A stretch of 6,057 bases of DNA, taken from Bacillus sp. (in: firmicutes) (lineage in GTDB: Bacteria > Bacillota > Bacilli > Bacillales > Cytobacillaceae). Positions within the stretch are counted from its first letter, which is position 1. The number at the start of each line of letters is the position of its first letter. The position numbers were made by a program, and so were the translations under genes. The stretch is taken from contig DMSR01000051.1 of assembly GCA_003457145.1 (NCBI GenBank), positions 1 to 6,057 on the forward strand, in the 5' to 3' direction. The notes under the pieces were generated by a model. That model saw nothing but the letters and a program-made list of their open reading frames with translations, made no database searches and was not told the DNA's origin. Below, piece after piece: positions 5,948 through 6,057 of the stretch.

Positions 5948-6057
5948 TTCATACTTTTATTTGAACTCGAAAATGGCCGCATCAAGTTTGATTGTTTATT
6001 TCTTTACCCAGGGTGGTTGATTTGTGATGATGAAAGTATCTAAAAATCCCATATAAA

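Larger units (their letters stand above)
5845..6057. other. Upstream region with no supported gene
   Basis: 213 bp between ytoP and the window edge. Short open frames run in from the edge on the minus strand (stops at 5996-5998 and 5982-5984) and could be the tail of a gene outside the window, but neither is recognisable. The plus strand has only scattered short frames. It holds the candidate ytoP promoter, the inverted repeat at 5928-5947, and ATCAA/TTGAT arms at 5981-5992. Confidence 0.5.

Noticed and set aside
5982..6057. Open minus-strand frames entering from the window edge
   Set aside because: Two frames are open for about 20-25 codons and neither sequence is recognisable, so a partial gene cannot be claimed.
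1..6057. Mobile elements, CRISPR arrays, tRNA/rRNA genes or a new defence-type system
   Set aside because: No transposase, integrase, spaced repeat array, cloverleaf or toxin-antitoxin pair was seen. The gene content is typical core chromosome.

Overview
The window is a stretch of Bacillaceae-type (low to moderate G+C Firmicute) chromosome carrying ordinary housekeeping genes. All six genes that can be supported lie on the minus strand, so transcription runs from high to low coordinates. Evidence for the host group is the gene set and order (an M42 aminopeptidase YtoP, a DUF84 NTPase, YtpP, YtpQ and the septal DNA translocase SftA, close to the yto/ytp region of Bacillus subtilis), strong AGGAGG-type ribosome binding sites, two TTG starts, and intrinsic terminators.

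Layout in the direction of transcription. 6057-5845: upstream region without a supported gene, holding an AT-rich palindrome and a possible promoter. 5844-4771: ytoP, complete M42 metallo-aminopeptidase. 4760-4733: terminator-like hairpin. 4709-4182: DUF84/YjjX-type inosine/xanthosine triphosphatase. 4142-4093: a TTGACA promoter followed by a TTCCCGGGAA palindrome. 4018-3515: lipoprotein of unknown function, closed by a strong terminator (3513-3482). 3377-3063: ytpP, thioredoxin-like protein. 3058-3030: stem-loop whose arms share an 8-mer with the next gene's ribosome binding site. 2979-2185: ytpQ (DUF1444), then a terminator (2164-2135). 2020-2012: probable extended -10 promoter. 1978-1: sftA, a long open frame cut by the window edge just after the Walker B motif. 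It is easy to miss because its stop codon lies outside the window.

Transcription units: ytoP, possibly with the DUF84 gene by read-through; the lipoprotein alone; ytpP-ytpQ; and sftA on its own promoter. Functionally these are peptide turnover, nucleotide-pool cleaning, thiol redox, an uncharacterised conserved protein and chromosome segregation at the septum. No single pathway is evident.

No mobile element, CRISPR array, RNA gene or convincing new multi-gene system is visible. The most notable points are a 4 x 12-residue tandem repeat and an isolated PFNV-type motif in the SftA linker, the absence of ytpR between ytpQ and sftA, and a possible RNA switch between ytpP and ytpQ.
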